A DNA stretch of 64,000 nt from Granulicella tundricola MP5ACTX9 (GTDB lineage: Bacteria; Acidobacteriota; Terriglobia; Terriglobales; Acidobacteriaceae). Below, one piece after another: positions 8,579 to 17,944 of the stretch. Position 1 is the first letter of the stretch; each line of letters opens with the position of its first letter. A model generated the notes under the pieces. It was not told where the DNA came from. It saw nothing but the letters and a program-made list of their open reading frames with translations, and did no database searches. Both the position numbers and the translations under genes were made by a program. The stretch spans positions 236,293 through 300,292 of the forward strand of contig NC_015065.1 in assembly GCF_000178975.2 (NCBI RefSeq). The letters run 5' to 3'.

Positions 8579-9324
8579 CAGTCCACTTCATCGGCGCAGG
8601 CCCCGGAGCCCCGGACCTCCTCACTTTGCGCGGACGCGATCTCATCGCCGCCTCCCCCGTCTGCCTCTACGCCGGCTCACTCGTCCCCAAAGAGATCCTC
8701 ACCCACTGCCCGTCCAACGCCCACATCGTAGACACCGCGGACCTCACCCTCGACCAGATCATCGCCGAAATCGCCGCCGCCCACGCCGCCAACCTGGACG
8801 TAGCCCGCATCCACTCCGGCGATCTCTCCATCTGGAGCACCCTCGCCGAGCAGACCCGCCGCCTCCGCGCCCTCAACATCCCCTTTGACGTCACCCCCGG
8901 CGTCCCTTCCTTCGCCGCAGGCGCCGCAGCCCTTAGCCAGGAGCTCACCCTCCCCCACGTCGCCCAGACCATCATCCTCACCCGCACCTCCACCCGCTCC
9001 ACCCCCATGCCCCCCGGGGAAGACCTCGCCACCCTCGGCCGCTCCGGCGCAACCCTCGCCATCCATCTCTCAATCCAGAACATGGACCAGGTCACCGGAC
9101 AGCTTCTCCCCCTTTACGGCCCGGACTGCCCCGCTGTCGTCGTCTTCCGAGCCAGTTGGCCGGACGAACAGATCCTCCGCGGCACCCTCGCCACCATCCA
9201 GCAGCAGGTCCAGGACTCCGGCATAGACCGCAACGCCCTCATCCTCATAGGCAAGTCTTTGGGCCAGCCCGGCTTCGGCGAATCCTACCTCTACTCCACC
9301 ACCCGCGACCGCACCGAGCCCTGA
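8575..9324 (+). CDS. cobM: Precorrin-4 C11-methyltransferase (CobM/CbiF)
   Basis: 249 residues, tetrapyrrole methylase fold: VHFIGAGPGAPDLLTLRG at the N-terminus, VCLYAGSLVP, IHSGDLSIWSTLAEQ, TPGVPSFAAGAAALSQELTLP and the TRTSTRSTPMP loop that is typical of CobM. Methylates C11 of precorrin-4 to precorrin-5. Overlaps the cobE stop by four bases. It is the last gene of the fully overlapping block; an 85-base gap carrying a dispersed repeat follows. Confidence 0.95.
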   Translation: MTVHFIGAGPGAPDLLTLRGRDLIAASPVCLYAGSLVPKEILTHCPSNAHIVDTADLTLDQIIAEIAAAHAANLDVARIHSGDLSIWSTLAEQTRRLRALNIPFDVTPGVPSFAAGAAALSQELTLPHVAQTIILTRTSTRSTPMPPGEDLATLGRSGATLAIHLSIQNMDQVTGQLLPLYGPDCPAVVVFRASWPDEQILRGTLATIQQQVQDSGIDRNALILIGKSLGQPGFGESYLYSTTRDRTEP

Positions 9325-9339
9325 CGACACCGGAAATGA

Positions 9340-9399
9340 TCGTCATTCTGAGCGCAGCGAAGAACCCCCGTATTGGCTTTTGCCGTTGCTTGTTCTCCT
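9340..9399. repeat. Dispersed intergenic repeat, copy 1
   Basis: About 60 bases, alignable over their whole length with 10203-10260: both start CGTCATTCTG, share AGAACC and CCGTATT and end TGTTCTCCTC. The 5' part forms an imperfect hairpin. It lies in the first real gap of the cob operon, just before cobK. Confidence 0.75.
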
Positions 9400-9409
9400 C
9401 AACACAAAC

Positions 9410-10186
9410 ATGAATTCTGTCTCAAATACGCGACGCCCAGCCGTCCTCCTCCTCGGCGGCACCAGCGAAGCCGGGGCCATAGCCTCCCATCTGGCCACAC
9501 ACCCAGACCTCAAGCTTATCTCCTCCCTCGCAGGCCGCGTCGCCCACCCAAAGCTCCCCACCGGTCAGACCCGGATCGGAGGCTTTGGCGGAGTCGAAGG
9601 TCTCATCACTTATCTACAACAGGAAAAGATACAAATCGTCATCGACGCCACGCACCCCTTCGCAGCCAACATCAGCCGCAACGCCGCCGCAGCCTGCCAA
9701 CGCCTGGGTATCCCCCTCATCTCCTACGTGCGCCCTCCATGGACCCCACAGCAGGGCGACCACTGGCAAGACGTCCCAGACCTCGAAGCAGCCGCAGCAC
9801 TCACCCGGAGCTACCACCGCATCTTCCTCGCCATAGGCCGCCAGGAACTGGCCCCCTTCGCCACCTGCATCCATCCATGGTTCCTGATCCGAACCATCGA
9901 CCAACCAGACGTCCCCCTGCCCCCGAACGCAAAACTCATCCTGGCCCGAGGTCCCTTCCACCTCGCCGATGAACTCCGACTCCTGAAAGCTCACGCCATA
10001 GACTGCATCATCAGCAAAAACAGCGGAGGCCCAGCCACCTACGACAAACTCGAAGCCGCCCGCATCCTCGGCCTCCCCGTCATCATGGTCGATCGCCCCA
10101 CACCCCCCACAAACAACGTACACACCATAGAAGCCGTCCTCTCCCAAATATCCACAGAGTTGGGTCGACTGATAACCAAGTACTAA
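9410..10186 (+). CDS. cobK: Precorrin-6A reductase (CobK/CbiJ)
   Basis: 258 residues. NADPH-dependent reduction of precorrin-6A to precorrin-6Y. Recognised by AVLLLGGTSEAGAIASHLA, SLAGRVAHPKLPTGQTRIGGFGG (seen as SLAGRV and IGGFGG), IDATHPFAANISRNAAAAC, YVRPPW, IGRQELAPF and SKNSGGPATYDKLEAAR. The ATG at 9410 is preferred to a TTG at 9380 because the latter lies inside a dispersed repeat. No good ribosome-binding site is visible, unlike the coupled genes before it. Confidence 0.92.
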   Translation: MNSVSNTRRPAVLLLGGTSEAGAIASHLATHPDLKLISSLAGRVAHPKLPTGQTRIGGFGGVEGLITYLQQEKIQIVIDATHPFAANISRNAAAACQRLGIPLISYVRPPWTPQQGDHWQDVPDLEAAAALTRSYHRIFLAIGRQELAPFATCIHPWFLIRTIDQPDVPLPPNAKLILARGPFHLADELRLLKAHAIDCIISKNSGGPATYDKLEAARILGLPVIMVDRPTPPTNNVHTIEAVLSQISTELGRLITKY

Positions 10187-10202
10187 CCGTCTTTATAAAA
10201 AC

Positions 10203-10260
10203 CGTCATTCTGGCGAAGCCAGAACCTCCGTATTTGCTTCGGTCGTTGCCTGTTCTCCTC
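10203..10260. repeat. Dispersed intergenic repeat, copy 2, with perfect 7-bp hairpin
   Basis: Second copy of the element at 9340-9399. Its 5' part contains TTCTGGC-GAA-GCCAGAA, a perfect 7-bp stem with a 3-base loop. It occupies the gap between cobK and cobF. Confidence 0.75.
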
Positions 10261-10294
10261 CGTACCATCGTGAAGCCCCGAAAGGACCCCCCTC

Positions 10295-11056
10295 ATGAGA
10301 CACCTCTTCATCATCGGCATCGGCGCAGGCCATCCCGACTACATCACCATCCAGGCCGTCAAAGCCCTCAACCTCGTCGATATCTTCTTCTTCATGAACA
10401 AGGGAGACTCCAAGGACGAACTCGTCCGCCTCAGAAAGGACATCTGCGAGCGCTACATCGAGCACCACCCCTACCGCATCGTGGAATCCGTAGACCCCAT
10501 CCGCGACGAGTCCATCCCCGACTACAAGACCCGCGTCCAGCAATGGCACCTCGAGCGCGTCCAGATCTACGAAGACCTCATCGCCAACGAACTCAGCGAA
10601 GACGCCACCGGAGCCTTCCTCATCTGGGGTGACCCCAGCCTCTACGACAGCACCCTCCGCATCATCGACCAGATCGTCGCACGCGCCAACGTCCCCTTCA
10701 CCTACGACGTCATCCCCGGCATCACCAGCCCCCAGGCCCTCGCCGCCCGCCACCGCATCCCCCTCCACGACATCGGTGAATCCATCCTCATCACCACCGG
10801 CCGCCACCTCGCCTCAGGCAAACCCATCGAACCCGAAAACATTCTCGTCATGCTCGACGGCCACGCAGCCTACAAAGACATCCCGGATCAGCAGACCCAG
10901 ATCTATTGGGGTGCCTACCTCGGCATGGAGAACGAGATTCTCCTTTCAGGAACTCTGGAAGAGACCGCGCCAAAGATCGAAGCCGCACGCGCTGAAGCCC
11001 GCGAGCGCAACGGCTGGATCATGGATACCTACCTCCTCAGCAAACCTGCTAACTGA
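10295..11056 (+). CDS. cobF: Precorrin-6A synthase, deacetylating (CobF)
   Basis: 253-residue tetrapyrrole methylase (LFIIGIGAGHPDYITIQAVKAL cut here to IGIGAGHPDYITIQAV; FLIWGDPSLYDSTLRI; VIPGITSPQALAARHRIPLH). CobF methylates C1 of precorrin-5 and releases acetate, a step found only in the oxygen-dependent route, so it supports the CobG assignment. The family start FFFMNKGDSKDELV matches CobF, which lacks the CobA-like loop. The 3' end overlaps the next, leftward gene by eight bases. Confidence 0.93.
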   Translation: MRHLFIIGIGAGHPDYITIQAVKALNLVDIFFFMNKGDSKDELVRLRKDICERYIEHHPYRIVESVDPIRDESIPDYKTRVQQWHLERVQIYEDLIANELSEDATGAFLIWGDPSLYDSTLRIIDQIVARANVPFTYDVIPGITSPQALAARHRIPLHDIGESILITTGRHLASGKPIEPENILVMLDGHAAYKDIPDQQTQIYWGAYLGMENEILLSGTLEETAPKIEAARAEARERNGWIMDTYLLSKPAN

Positions 11057-12251
11057 GGGCCTGGGTGATGGTGCGCGCCGCAAACGCCGACCCTGCTGCG
11101 AATCGCAACAAGGGTCCAAAGCTTGCTGCCGCGGGAAGCCCTACGAAGTAAAGGCCTGGTACAGAACTTTGCAATTCATGGTCTAACAGTGGTGATTTGT
11201 GGTTACATTCGATCTCTTTTAGGAGAGGCTCTAAAAATCTAAGCCGTTTCAAATCAACATGATACCCGGTCGCAGCCACAACCCGCCGCACATCGATCGT
11301 CTCCCGCCCGTCCGGACCTTCCAACTCTAGTTGCACACACTGCTCTACAGCCTTTGCGCTTGTTATCTGCCTCTGCAGCAACAACTTAGCTTTTCCTTCC
11401 ACCCTGCTCCGCAGATGCCCTGCCGATGACGGCCCCAGGTGTTTTTGCACGATCTTCAGCCGCAGATCCACTGGAAGTCGATGAAAAGAAAGGGGCGCAT
11501 GCTCCGCAAAAAACGAGCGCAACCCAGGCCCCAGCTTGGAAGTAGGATGCAGAACTCTTTCCACCAGGGAACGGCGGCCGCCTGTGGGACTGTCGTGAAA
11601 TATGATCTTTGAACGGCGCGTGACGACCGTAACCTCTGCCCCTGCCTCACTTAGCAGCGCTGCGGTATGCATCGCGGAGGAGCCGGCGCCGATCACGGCG
11701 ACACTCAAACCAGCGAATTCGCTGAACTCCGTGTGCTCGGATGAATGTGTAACCAGTTTGGAATGAAGCACTTTCAGCGGTTCGGGGAGGTAGGGGTAGT
11801 GCATCACACCAGTGGCGCAAATGACACCACATGCAACCACAAACTCACCATCTTCTACCACAACTTTGAAGCCTTTTTCATGACGCTCGACGCGGGTGAC
11901 ATGTCTGGGATCAAGCTGGGGGACGAACCTCTTCTGAAACTCCAGACCATACGCGACGAAGTCCTTCAGCGGCATAGGGAAATGCCGATCCACGTAGGGC
12001 AAACCCCGCTCTTTACAAAACTGACGGAAGGTAAAGGACCGATCCGATCCCGCAGACAGATTGGAGGCGAAGCCGTCCGATTTCATGGTCATGGCGGCAG
12101 GCATGTGTTCCCGCCACATCTGCATGGCTCCGCCAAAGATGCGAAAGGGAATGCAGGCTTCGGCCAGGTGAGCGGCGATCGAAAGCCCATAGGGGCCAGC
12201 GCCAACTACCACGACCGGAAGTTCGTCTACATCGTTGTGGTCAGACCGCAT
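11049..12251 (-). CDS. FAD/NAD(P)-dependent oxidoreductase, flavin-monooxygenase-like
   Basis: 400 residues with two Rossmann dinucleotide sites: VVVVGAGPYGLSIAAHL at ~12 (FAD) and VAVIGAGSSAMHTAALLSEAG at ~185 (NADPH; shown in part as VIGAGSSAMHTAALL). An ATG motif (VVAATGYHVDL) lies near residue 345. The layout suggests a class B-like flavoprotein monooxygenase or a lysine/ornithine-hydroxylase relative; substrate unknown. Divergent from the ATP-grasp gene at 12345 with 93 bp between starts, so they may share a control region and a pathway. Confidence 0.75.
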   Translation of the reverse strand: MRSDHNDVDELPVVVVGAGPYGLSIAAHLAEACIPFRIFGGAMQMWREHMPAAMTMKSDGFASNLSAGSDRSFTFRQFCKERGLPYVDRHFPMPLKDFVAYGLEFQKRFVPQLDPRHVTRVERHEKGFKVVVEDGEFVVACGVICATGVMHYPYLPEPLKVLHSKLVTHSSEHTEFSEFAGLSVAVIGAGSSAMHTAALLSEAGAEVTVVTRRSKIIFHDSPTGGRRSLVERVLHPTSKLGPGLRSFFAEHAPLSFHRLPVDLRLKIVQKHLGPSSAGHLRSRVEGKAKLLLQRQITSAKAVEQCVQLELEGPDGRETIDVRRVVAATGYHVDLKRLRFLEPLLKEIECNHKSPLLDHELQSSVPGLYFVGLPAAASFGPLLRFAAGSAFAARTITQALS

Positions 12252-12344
12252 TGCTCACTCCGTTGCTATTGTAGAGATACTTTGATCCACCTGAGGTCTC
12301 CGCAAAGGTTGTAGTCACGCGGACGGAAGCGGTAAGCACGGCAC

Positions 12345-13601
12345 ATGAGTATAAAGATTCTTCTAGTCGCTTCCGAACGCTGGATCTCTACGGCCCGCCT
12401 GGCCATGGCCCTGATTGAGACGGGCTGCGAGGTGTATGCGGTCTGCCGCAATGACCATCCGCTTCTACTGATAAGTGGACTTGCACGACGTTATTCGTAT
12501 CGGGATCTAAAGCCCTTGAAATCAATGATGAACGCGTTACGAGATGCTGCTCCCGATCTCGTGATCTGTTGCAATGAAGAGACCTTTCGTCTTGCTCACC
12601 GGATTCATCAGTTGGCTGTGACGAAGAATGATCGTGTTTTGAAGGAGCTTCTGGAACGATCCTTCGGTACACCTGAACACTACAGCATCGAACTTTCCCG
12701 TTTTGGGCTTATGACCTTGGCGACTGAAGAACAGATCGAGATTCCAGCCAGCCTGCAGGTCAATTCCCGCTTCGAGCTCGAGGTCGCAGAGGAGGAGCTG
12801 GGGTGGCCCCTGGTTCTGAAGAGCGATGGAAGCTTTGGGGGAAACGGCGTACGGATAGCCCGGGATGCGAGGCAGGCGTTGACTTTCTGGAGGCGCCTGA
12901 GGGGACCTGTCGGTCCGCTCCGGACCATGAATCGTGTTTTGATGAACAGACACCTCAAGCCGCTCTATGGCATGCTTCGGCTACAACGTCACACGGTTGT
13001 GGCGCAGAGGAATATTGTGGGTTCCGAAGCGACGCTTGCTGCCTCATGCTGGCGCGGCGAATTGCTGGCTTGCCATTGCATGGAAGTCGTCGAAAGTTGG
13101 AATGTTCGCGGGCCTTCGTCGGTTCTGCGCGTTATTGAGTCTGAGCCGATGCTTGCCGCGGCGAGGACGTTGATCCGGCGTCTTGGAATCTCCGGCTTCT
13201 GCGGCTTCGACTTTATCGTCGAGGCCACGACTGGTACACCATTCCTCATCGAGATGAACGTGCGTCCGACGCAAACAAGCCACTTGGCGCTCGGGCCCGG
13301 AAAGGATCTCATCGTATCGTTAGTCCGTACGGTTGAAGCGAATAAGAACAGGCAGGATCTGCCGACGGAAGACAGTGAGGCAGATACCGGTTGGCGCGCA
13401 CAGGTGACTCATCAGGAGTTCATCGCGCTGTTCCCGCAAGAGTTGCAACGCGACCGAGAAAGCCAGTGGCTCAGGCTGGGCTTTCACGATATTCCTTTGA
13501 GTGAGCCCGCTCTGGTTAAGGCGGCCACGAGGGAACCGAAGAAATCCTGGTATGAATCGTTCAAGAGCAACCTTCCCGAGGCGATTCGGATACGACTTTA
13601 G
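12345..13601 (+). CDS. ATP-grasp domain protein
   Basis: 418 residues. Residues ~120-330 show the ATP-grasp pattern: LGWPLVLKSDGSFGGNGVRIA (shown as LVLKSDGSFGGNGV) for ATP binding and GFCGFDFIVEATTGTPFLIEMNVRPTQ (shown as FLIEMNVRPTQ) for the Mg-binding Glu/Asn. The N-terminal part is Rossmann-like (KILLVASERWISTARLAMAL). Such enzymes ligate a carboxylate to an amine or similar nucleophile. Sits between a flavoprotein and an exopolysaccharide cluster; substrate unknown. Confidence 0.75.
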   Translation: MSIKILLVASERWISTARLAMALIETGCEVYAVCRNDHPLLLISGLARRYSYRDLKPLKSMMNALRDAAPDLVICCNEETFRLAHRIHQLAVTKNDRVLKELLERSFGTPEHYSIELSRFGLMTLATEEQIEIPASLQVNSRFELEVAEEELGWPLVLKSDGSFGGNGVRIARDARQALTFWRRLRGPVGPLRTMNRVLMNRHLKPLYGMLRLQRHTVVAQRNIVGSEATLAASCWRGELLACHCMEVVESWNVRGPSSVLRVIESEPMLAAARTLIRRLGISGFCGFDFIVEATTGTPFLIEMNVRPTQTSHLALGPGKDLIVSLVRTVEANKNRQDLPTEDSEADTGWRAQVTHQEFIALFPQELQRDRESQWLRLGFHDIPLSEPALVKAATREPKKSWYESFKSNLPEAIRIRL

Positions 13602-13793
13602 TGGCAATCTGTAGTGCTTTCATCAGGAATATGCCTCATTCCTAAAGCAAAGTGCTAACGTAATACCGTACAGGCTCAGCAGATCTATATCTCTCTTCGG
13701 TTCGATGACGTTTCTGTCAATGAGTCTTCCGGACCTCTGTCCAGGCCAAACTTATAAAACGCCTTTTTCAAGGCAGTTGAGGACTTTAGCTTC

Positions 13794-15863
13794 GTGATGC
13801 AAAACGATTCCCGGCTCAGGCTGAGACAGATTCTGATGGAGGCGGTCTTCCGGCGCCAGCGCCTGTGGTGGACGGTCTTCGTAGGCATACTCGTGCTGAC
13901 TGTGCTGGTCATCGTCTTTCTGCCGAAACGTTACGAGGCTACGGCAAAGCTGGTGGTCGCGAACCTGCGGACGCGGTCTACCCTGTCCGCTGGTCCGGTC
14001 AACCGCATTGTGACGACGGAAGACGTCAGCCAGACCCAGATCAACTCTGAGGTTGACCTGCTGAAGAGCCAGGCGGTTGTGCGCGCTGCCCTGGGCTTGC
14101 CCAACATCCCTGTGGGAGACCCCCGTCAACTCAAAGCGGAGCAAGAGACGGTCAAGCGTATTCAGGATCACCTGTCGATCGATCCTGTTCGAGATTCAAG
14201 CATCATCGATGTGCGGCTGATCGACAAGACTCCCGAGATGTCTGTGTTTCATCTCACCTCCATCCTGGAGTCTTATCTAAATCAGAGGAAGGTACTGACG
14301 CAGTCTGCGAATGCGGCTGACTTCTTCGACCGGCAGGCACAGCTCTTCAGCGGCGATCTGGCGAACGCGCGGGATGCGCTGACGAAGTTCGAAGAGGGCC
14401 ATGAACTCGTCGATATGGACGAGCAAAAGAAACTTCAGATTGAGCGGGTTGCGGCGATCGAAGACCAGATTGCCGCTGCGAAGTCGAATGTTGCGAACCA
14501 GACCAGCCGCACCCGGAATCTGCTGCAACGACTGGCCAGTACTCCGGCTCGGACTGAGACCGTTCGGCGTTCGCTTACGAACCAGTACTCCCAGGAACGT
14601 TTGAATACGAACCTGGTGGAGTTGGTCAATCGCCGTGACGAACTGCTGCACCGTTATCCGCCGACCGATCGAGCGGTGCTTGCTCTCGATCAGAATATTG
14701 CCACGGCTCGCTCCGCGCTGGATGAAGCCGCGCTGCACCCTGCATCCGACAGCTCGACGGACGTCAATCCGATCTGGCAGCAGGTGACGACGTCACTGGT
14801 GACCAGCAGTGCCGAGGTCAGCGGATCATCCGCGGCGCAGAAGGAACTGGAGCGTCAGCATGGTGTGGCCGAGGGCCGGCTGCATGACCTTCAGCAATCG
14901 ACCCAGGCCTACGACGTTCTGAAGCGCCGCTACCAGGAAGCGCAGACCGGTTACAACCTCTACGTGCAGAAGCGCGATGAGGCCCGTGTGGGAGAGGCGC
15001 TGGACAAGGATCAGTTGTTTGACGTCACTCTTGTGCAGCGTCCGATTACCTCGATTATCCCGGTTCGGCCGAAACCGCTGGCTTATGCAGTCGCGGGTCT
15101 TTTGATGGCGTTGATTCTGGCGTCTGTACTGGCGCTTTACGCTGACAGCTCAGACCTTCTGGTTTATACGCCGCAGCAACTGGATGCCGTGACGGGCGTT
15201 CGTACGTCCGGCACGTTGGCTGAGGAGATCAACGGATCTGAAGCGCCGGAGAATGCGATTGAGTTCCGACGGTTGCTGACCTCGCTGCGTTCTTCTTTGG
15301 TCCAGGGGACTGATGGAGCGCGTGGCAAGCGCATTGCAGTGACCTCCGCACGGCCTGGGGATGGCGGCAGCTACGTTTCGGAACATCTTGCACATGAGGC
15401 GTCCGCTCAGGTCAAGCTGCGAGTTGCCTTGCTGGATATGACACGCCTGCTTGAAGCGACGCGTTCCAATCATGCGGTCACGGTGGGATTACAGCGGGAT
15501 GAGACAACTCTTTGCTGGGAGCTGGCGTTTCCGGGTTCGGCGGTTGCGGACTCCTCGCTGTTGATCCTTGGCCAGTTTGGGAAGCAGACCTTCTGGACCG
15601 ATCTGGAACCGGCGCTGCAAAATGCCGATAAGCACTTCGACATGATCTTCCTGGACTGCCCAAGTCTGCGCGACTCTACGCTGGCGATCTATCTGGACGG
15701 GATCGTGGACGGATATGTTGCGGTGGTCGCGGCGGCTGCGGCGCGTAAGCGGCAGATCCGGCAGATGGTGTCATTCCTGCAACAGACCGAGACGCCTGTT
15801 CTGGGATATCTTCTGAACCGCCGGACGTACCCTATACCTCACTGGCTGTACAGGGTTCTTTAG
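13794..15863 (+). CDS. Wzz/GumC-type chain-length protein with decayed BY-kinase-like domain
   Basis: 689 residues. An N-terminal membrane helix (LWWTVFVGILVLTVLVIVFL) is followed by a Wzz domain, periplasmic coiled-coil from ~190 to 400, the GNVR-like segment and a second membrane helix (LAYAVAGLLMALILASVLAL) at ~430. The C-terminal ~190 residues have the outline of a bacterial tyrosine kinase, with Walker-B-like MIFLDCPSL. The Walker A position reads SARPGDGGSYVSE, lacking the GKT/GKS lysine, and there is no Tyr-rich tail. It probably controls export or chain length without kinase activity. First gene of an exopolysaccharide cluster. Confidence 0.8.
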   Translation: MMQNDSRLRLRQILMEAVFRRQRLWWTVFVGILVLTVLVIVFLPKRYEATAKLVVANLRTRSTLSAGPVNRIVTTEDVSQTQINSEVDLLKSQAVVRAALGLPNIPVGDPRQLKAEQETVKRIQDHLSIDPVRDSSIIDVRLIDKTPEMSVFHLTSILESYLNQRKVLTQSANAADFFDRQAQLFSGDLANARDALTKFEEGHELVDMDEQKKLQIERVAAIEDQIAAAKSNVANQTSRTRNLLQRLASTPARTETVRRSLTNQYSQERLNTNLVELVNRRDELLHRYPPTDRAVLALDQNIATARSALDEAALHPASDSSTDVNPIWQQVTTSLVTSSAEVSGSSAAQKELERQHGVAEGRLHDLQQSTQAYDVLKRRYQEAQTGYNLYVQKRDEARVGEALDKDQLFDVTLVQRPITSIIPVRPKPLAYAVAGLLMALILASVLALYADSSDLLVYTPQQLDAVTGVRTSGTLAEEINGSEAPENAIEFRRLLTSLRSSLVQGTDGARGKRIAVTSARPGDGGSYVSEHLAHEASAQVKLRVALLDMTRLLEATRSNHAVTVGLQRDETTLCWELAFPGSAVADSSLLILGQFGKQTFWTDLEPALQNADKHFDMIFLDCPSLRDSTLAIYLDGIVDGYVAVVAAAAARKRQIRQMVSFLQQTETPVLGYLLNRRTYPIPHWLYRVL

Positions 15864-15864
15864 A

Positions 15865-16605
15865 ATGATGAGGACGATGCGAGTTCGATTGATCAATTAC
15901 GGGTTCCTGCTCCTCGCGCTGCTGGTGATGGCTACGGCTGTTTCGGCTGAGGCCGAAAAACCGCGGATGGCGGCAGGGGGCCCTGCCGGCGTCCAGGCTT
16001 TGAGTCAGCAGCCGGCCCAGGGTGCGGACAGTGCGCCAAACTACAGAGTGAACCCGGGTGACGTGCTGGATATCGCATTCCGCTGGACGCCGGAGTTCAA
16101 CCAGACCGTCACCGTGCAACCTGACGGGCATGTGATTCTGACGTCGGCTGGAGACATCAAGATGGGGGGCCTCACGCTGCTCCAGGTGCGGGACCTGATT
16201 ATCAATGCATCGAGCAGCAAGGTGGTGAACCCTGAGGTTGCGGTGACGCTGAAGGACTTTGAGCGTCCACGTATCGCCATTGGCGGGGAGGTTGTGACTC
16301 CCGGCAAGTATGATCTGCGGCAGCCGACGACCGCTCTCCAGGCGATTATGCTGGCGGGCGGGCCGAAGGATTCGGCTCAGCTGTCTCAGATTCTGCTGTT
16401 CCGGCCCATGCCTGATGGGATGTCCGAGGTGCATCGGATCAACTTTCATCATCTCGATCACGGGAAGCACCCGCCCGAGGATATCCAGTTGAAGCCGGGC
16501 GATATGCTGCTGATTCCGCGGGATAAGCTGACGAAGATTGGGCGTTACGTACGGACATTTAATCTGGGCGTCTACTTCAACCCTGCAACCGGGGCTGTCT
16601 TCTAA
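15865..16605 (+). CDS. Polysaccharide export protein, Wza-like
   Basis: 246 residues with a signal peptide (NYGFLLLALLVMATAVSAEA). Residues ~60-135 form a Poly_export domain (YRVNPGDVLDIAFRW, VQPDGHVILTSAGDI) and ~140-230 a SLBB-like domain (IAIGGEVVTPGKYDL, LMLAGGPKD-like IMLAGGPKDSAQLSQIL). Outer-membrane export channel for the polymer made by this cluster. Starts one base after the stop of the Wzz-type gene. Confidence 0.88.
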   Translation: MMRTMRVRLINYGFLLLALLVMATAVSAEAEKPRMAAGGPAGVQALSQQPAQGADSAPNYRVNPGDVLDIAFRWTPEFNQTVTVQPDGHVILTSAGDIKMGGLTLLQVRDLIINASSSKVVNPEVAVTLKDFERPRIAIGGEVVTPGKYDLRQPTTALQAIMLAGGPKDSAQLSQILLFRPMPDGMSEVHRINFHHLDHGKHPPEDIQLKPGDMLLIPRDKLTKIGRYVRTFNLGVYFNPATGAVF

Positions 16606-16621
16606 TTGGAACGAGGGCGCG

Positions 16622-17944
16622 ATGGCGCAACGTAGTGATTTGACCGACAACACGAACTCACGCACGACGGTGCTGCTGATGGCTTATGAGTGCTCGCCTG
16701 CAGGCGGGTCTGAGCTTTCTGTCGGGTGGAACCGCGTGATGCAGGCGGCGCGTGAGTTTGAGGTGCATGTCATTACGAGTCCGAAATCGTTTGAAGCGCT
16801 GACGATGGCTCGGCAGTCCGGGCTGCTTCCGGATCACGTTCATTTTTATACGCCGCAGCCTGATTGGCTGTTGCCTCTGCTGCAAAAGCTGCCGGTTTTA
16901 TTCGTCTATAACTACCTGGCTTATCAGCATTTTCAGCGGCTTGCTTTCAACCTTGCTCAGCAGCTTCATGGGCAGCATGGGTTTGCCGCGGTCCATCAGG
17001 TTAATGGCACGGGTTTTCGCGAGCCGGGCTATACGTGGAAGATGGATATCCCGTTTATCTGGGGACCGACTGGTGGAACGCAGAACTTTCCGGCGGCGTT
17101 TCTGTCCTATCTTCCCTGGCGTGAAGCTTTGAAGGAAAGCCTTCGGACGATCGTCAACCAGATCTCTCTGCGCTTCAAGCCGCGTGTTCATCAGGCCGCC
17201 GCTCGGGCTTCTGTTGTGTTTGCCGCGAACAGCACGAATCAGCGGGACTTTGAAGAGAGCTTCGGACGGCCGATTGAGCTTTTGCTCGAGACCGGGCTGC
17301 CGCGTCTGGCGGCTGCAACGTCGATGAGCAAGTATGACGGAGAGACTCCGCTGCGGATTTTGTGGGTGGGCGAGCTTGCGACACGGAAGGCGTTGCCCCT
17401 GCTGCTGAGGGCGTTGGCAAGCGTCAAGGATGAGTTGGCCTTTGAGCTACAGGTTCTTGGGAAAGGACCTCAGGAGCAGTCCTGGAAAGAGCTTGCCGCT
17501 TCGCTTGGCATTGAGCGCCACTGCACGTTTTCCGGCCATCTTGCGCTCGCGGATGCGATTGCGCAGCAGGATTGGGCTCATGTGTTTGTGTTTACGAGCC
17601 TCCGGGATACCTCCGGGAACGTGATGCTCGAGGCGCTGGGGGCGGGAGTTCCTGTCGTCTGCTTCGATCACCAGGGAGCAGGCGATATTGTGACCTCCGA
17701 GTGCGGGGTGAAGATTGCTGTGGTCGATCCGGAGACGGCTGTTCATGATTTTGCTGCGGTGTTGATGGAGCTTGCGGGTGATCGGAAGCGGTTGCGTCAG
17801 CTCTCTCATGGTGCTCGCCGCAGAGCTATTGGCTACGAGTGGACAGCCAACGGTGACCGCATGAATCGGCTCTATCGTGAGCTGGCGGCTGGCGAAGCGG
17901 AAGCCTGTGCCGTTCCGGCTGAGGTTGGCGGCATACTGGCTTGA
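16622..17944 (+). CDS. Glycosyltransferase, GT4-like
   Basis: 440 residues, GT-B fold. The N-terminal half opens with LLMAYECSPAGGSELSVGWN; the C-terminal half has the donor-binding segment LWVGELATRKALPLLLRAL and the E-x7-E signature in VMLEALGAGVPVVCFDHQG. Likely transfers one sugar to the growing lipid-linked repeat unit on the cytoplasmic side. The ATG at 16622 is chosen because it falls 17 bp after the export gene; a longer frame would overlap that gene. Confidence 0.87.
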   Translation: MAQRSDLTDNTNSRTTVLLMAYECSPAGGSELSVGWNRVMQAAREFEVHVITSPKSFEALTMARQSGLLPDHVHFYTPQPDWLLPLLQKLPVLFVYNYLAYQHFQRLAFNLAQQLHGQHGFAAVHQVNGTGFREPGYTWKMDIPFIWGPTGGTQNFPAAFLSYLPWREALKESLRTIVNQISLRFKPRVHQAAARASVVFAANSTNQRDFEESFGRPIELLLETGLPRLAAATSMSKYDGETPLRILWVGELATRKALPLLLRALASVKDELAFELQVLGKGPQEQSWKELAASLGIERHCTFSGHLALADAIAQQDWAHVFVFTSLRDTSGNVMLEALGAGVPVVCFDHQGAGDIVTSECGVKIAVVDPETAVHDFAAVLMELAGDRKRLRQLSHGARRRAIGYEWTANGDRMNRLYRELAAGEAEACAVPAEVGGILA

